Assembly (NCBI GenBank): GCA_003565095.1
Contig: PXDI01000387.1
Coordinates: 1 to 14,797 of the forward strand
Length of the DNA stretch: 14,797 nucleotides
Direction of reading: 5' to 3'
Origin: PVC group bacterium
Lineage (GTDB): Bacteria; Verrucomicrobiota; Kiritimatiellia; UBA8416; PXDI01
Made by a program: the position numbers and the translations under genes. Positions 14,701-14,797 of the stretch are shown here, piece by piece. The notes beneath the pieces were generated by a model, which ran no database searches, was not told where the DNA came from, and saw only the letters and a list, made by a program, of their open reading frames with translations. Within the stretch, counting starts at the first letter, position 1. Each line of letters begins with the position of its first letter.

Positions 14701-14797
14701 CCGCGGCCGCCCGGCGCGGGCGCGGCGCCTGTCCCGATGCACCGGAGATCTGGCTGGCCGAGCTGGTGCTGCGCAGCCGCGCCTGGGTCGAGGCGGG
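11712..14797 (+). CDS. Exosortase fused to a large TPR-like repeat domain (3' end beyond window)
   Basis: One frame without a stop for at least 1028 codons, running off the window. The first ~260 residues form an exosortase/archaeosortase transpeptidase with about eight membrane helices and the family triad: Cys176 and Arg180 in EWCSGMR, Arg221 in LLNIIRI, and His242 in LHDTSG. A basic loop (HERRRR...HRMRR, about 264-281) precedes a ninth helix (302-318). From residue ~327 a soluble, degenerate TPR solenoid runs to the end, e.g. ILIQRGDYEQALEIL, LLLRMNRPEEALHALRHG and MLSYAGRYAEARETALLAAE. The basic loop should be cytoplasmic, placing the repeats on the active-site side. Exosortases cleave PEP-CTERM-type proteins and attach them to the cell surface. 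No Shine-Dalgarno site precedes the ATG, so the start is less certain than the frame. No substrate gene is in the window. Confidence 0.9.
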   Translation, partial: MNQQRIIIYLSGGLFAVWLARALPGFLGHPHGLLRFLLGGAFALAVLFRHKPLTAGKQPQPVLRNGLLALAGALLSIFGRVFAVSQFEWLGLILLLSAALCFALPVAWHKDVFLAAFLLYWVHPLPGQVFAALETTLQQASVTGSEALLHVMNERVWADGFTLHTGMAVFEIPEWCSGMRAATTVFLLTCGLAMLFRLPFLWGLLLTVAAVVQSLLLNIIRISAVVILAPGFTERSAQDALHDTSGILLVSAVLLAGWESRLLARAVHERRRRISEINEHRMRRVTEHPPFWRNLLYHWKTLTALLVLAAATAGLVWRLRESHRVAMWEGVVQGFVEANRLDLAKRLGMLVMASRPGDDDWSMQYARILIQRGDYEQALEILAAIDSARQDTNEALILRGYALMWMGELEQAAGVIAGIPEELRERDPRLAMILAEMGFFFDIPDYVERYVPVAAGFQPNLNRVRALYYPYMRRYRQWDAMTRSASPHPYREPAPALAVIEAHMNYNNIAVVAEMTLNLLERWPDDPRLIEPLYFMALKRINTEWEQLFANHLKLLASSLDDIDALYGLLPRCFSIGRADLAWHLMMRIRELDGDHPYLPMAVSRFGAEWFKIRTAVLGLPASENFAMTDISPFMRLAGKFPLWQPMVGVIPYGAEITGTRDLVELRRKVNDEAIRRFAQRHAHRRLSIEAVYEYVHALERAGRRDEVIQVLDILEQEHSGEALRSRLTRSELYERAADWQNVYETLRSYPALPAEVRTVAAMTRLVRAQLELNLMLAAWSTVRQMQQDFPLSARVPRLSGMLLLRMNRPEEALHALRHGAVHRGQAWSVLMVETLYQNQRYQEMEELSRTVLLPFIPVEARAKQRMHVAPAELTAMWPHYGVPSGAEFAANAVALRRNLRAASSPFLTGMLEHWIKCYEDILQPGDDRTIWQADVWLNIARDNTEAAVLLNQLTIMLSYAGRYAEARETALLAAEALPEVPLLWEILIGLSGNEAAAAARRGRGACPDAPEIWLAELVLRSRAWVEA

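Overview
The window looks like a chromosomal segment of a Gram-negative bacterium of the PVC superphylum, with Kiritimatiellota or Lentisphaerota the best guess. The reasons are two secreted outer-membrane beta-barrel proteins, an exosortase of the PEP-CTERM type, a rhamnose-catabolism cluster in which a FucA-sized class II aldolase and a PHP-domain protein accompany RhaA, and moderately GC-rich DNA. The phylum is inferred from gene content and style; no rRNA or other phylogenetic marker is present to settle it.

Layout. (1) 1-3498, minus strand: a rhamnose-use cluster read right to left, PHP-domain protein -> rhaA (overlapping by ATGA) -> class II aldolase, ending in a tandem heptanucleotide array at 43-84 that supplies the aldolase stop codon. 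A short palindrome lies between rhaA and the aldolase. (2) 3631-4620, plus strand: a lone extended-SDR oxidoreductase divergent from the rhamnose cluster. (3) 4711-7443, minus strand: a citrate synthase with an unusual charged insertion, then an outer-membrane barrel protein 11 nt downstream, then a nucleoside 2-deoxyribosyltransferase-like protein. The last gap carries two hairpins with complementary loops. (4) 7613-8275, minus strand: a small membrane-anchored TPR protein, followed by a compact predicted three-way-junction element. (5) 8355-11035, plus strand: thymidine phosphorylase and a PIN-PhoH ATPase 17 nt apart, likely an operon, driven by a promoter that would give an almost leaderless mRNA. 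(6) 11115-11657, plus strand: a small outer-membrane barrel protein closed by a strong intrinsic terminator. (7) 11712 to the window end, plus strand: one uninterrupted reading frame of at least 1028 codons encoding an exosortase (Cys176, Arg221, His242) fused to a very long TPR-like repeat domain.

The exosortase-TPR protein is the most interesting item. PEP-CTERM systems usually carry a separate large TPR protein (PrsT) near the exosortase. Here sortase-like and TPR modules sit in one polypeptide, and positive-inside reasoning places the TPR part outside the cytoplasm. No PEP-CTERM substrate is encoded in the window. Other points worth a second look are the PHP protein lacking a canonical metal-binding His, the citrate synthase insert and H-to-R change, two predicted leaderless starts, and several structured intergenic elements. 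There is no gene-free stretch longer than 300 bases, and I saw no tRNA, rRNA, CRISPR array or insertion sequence.
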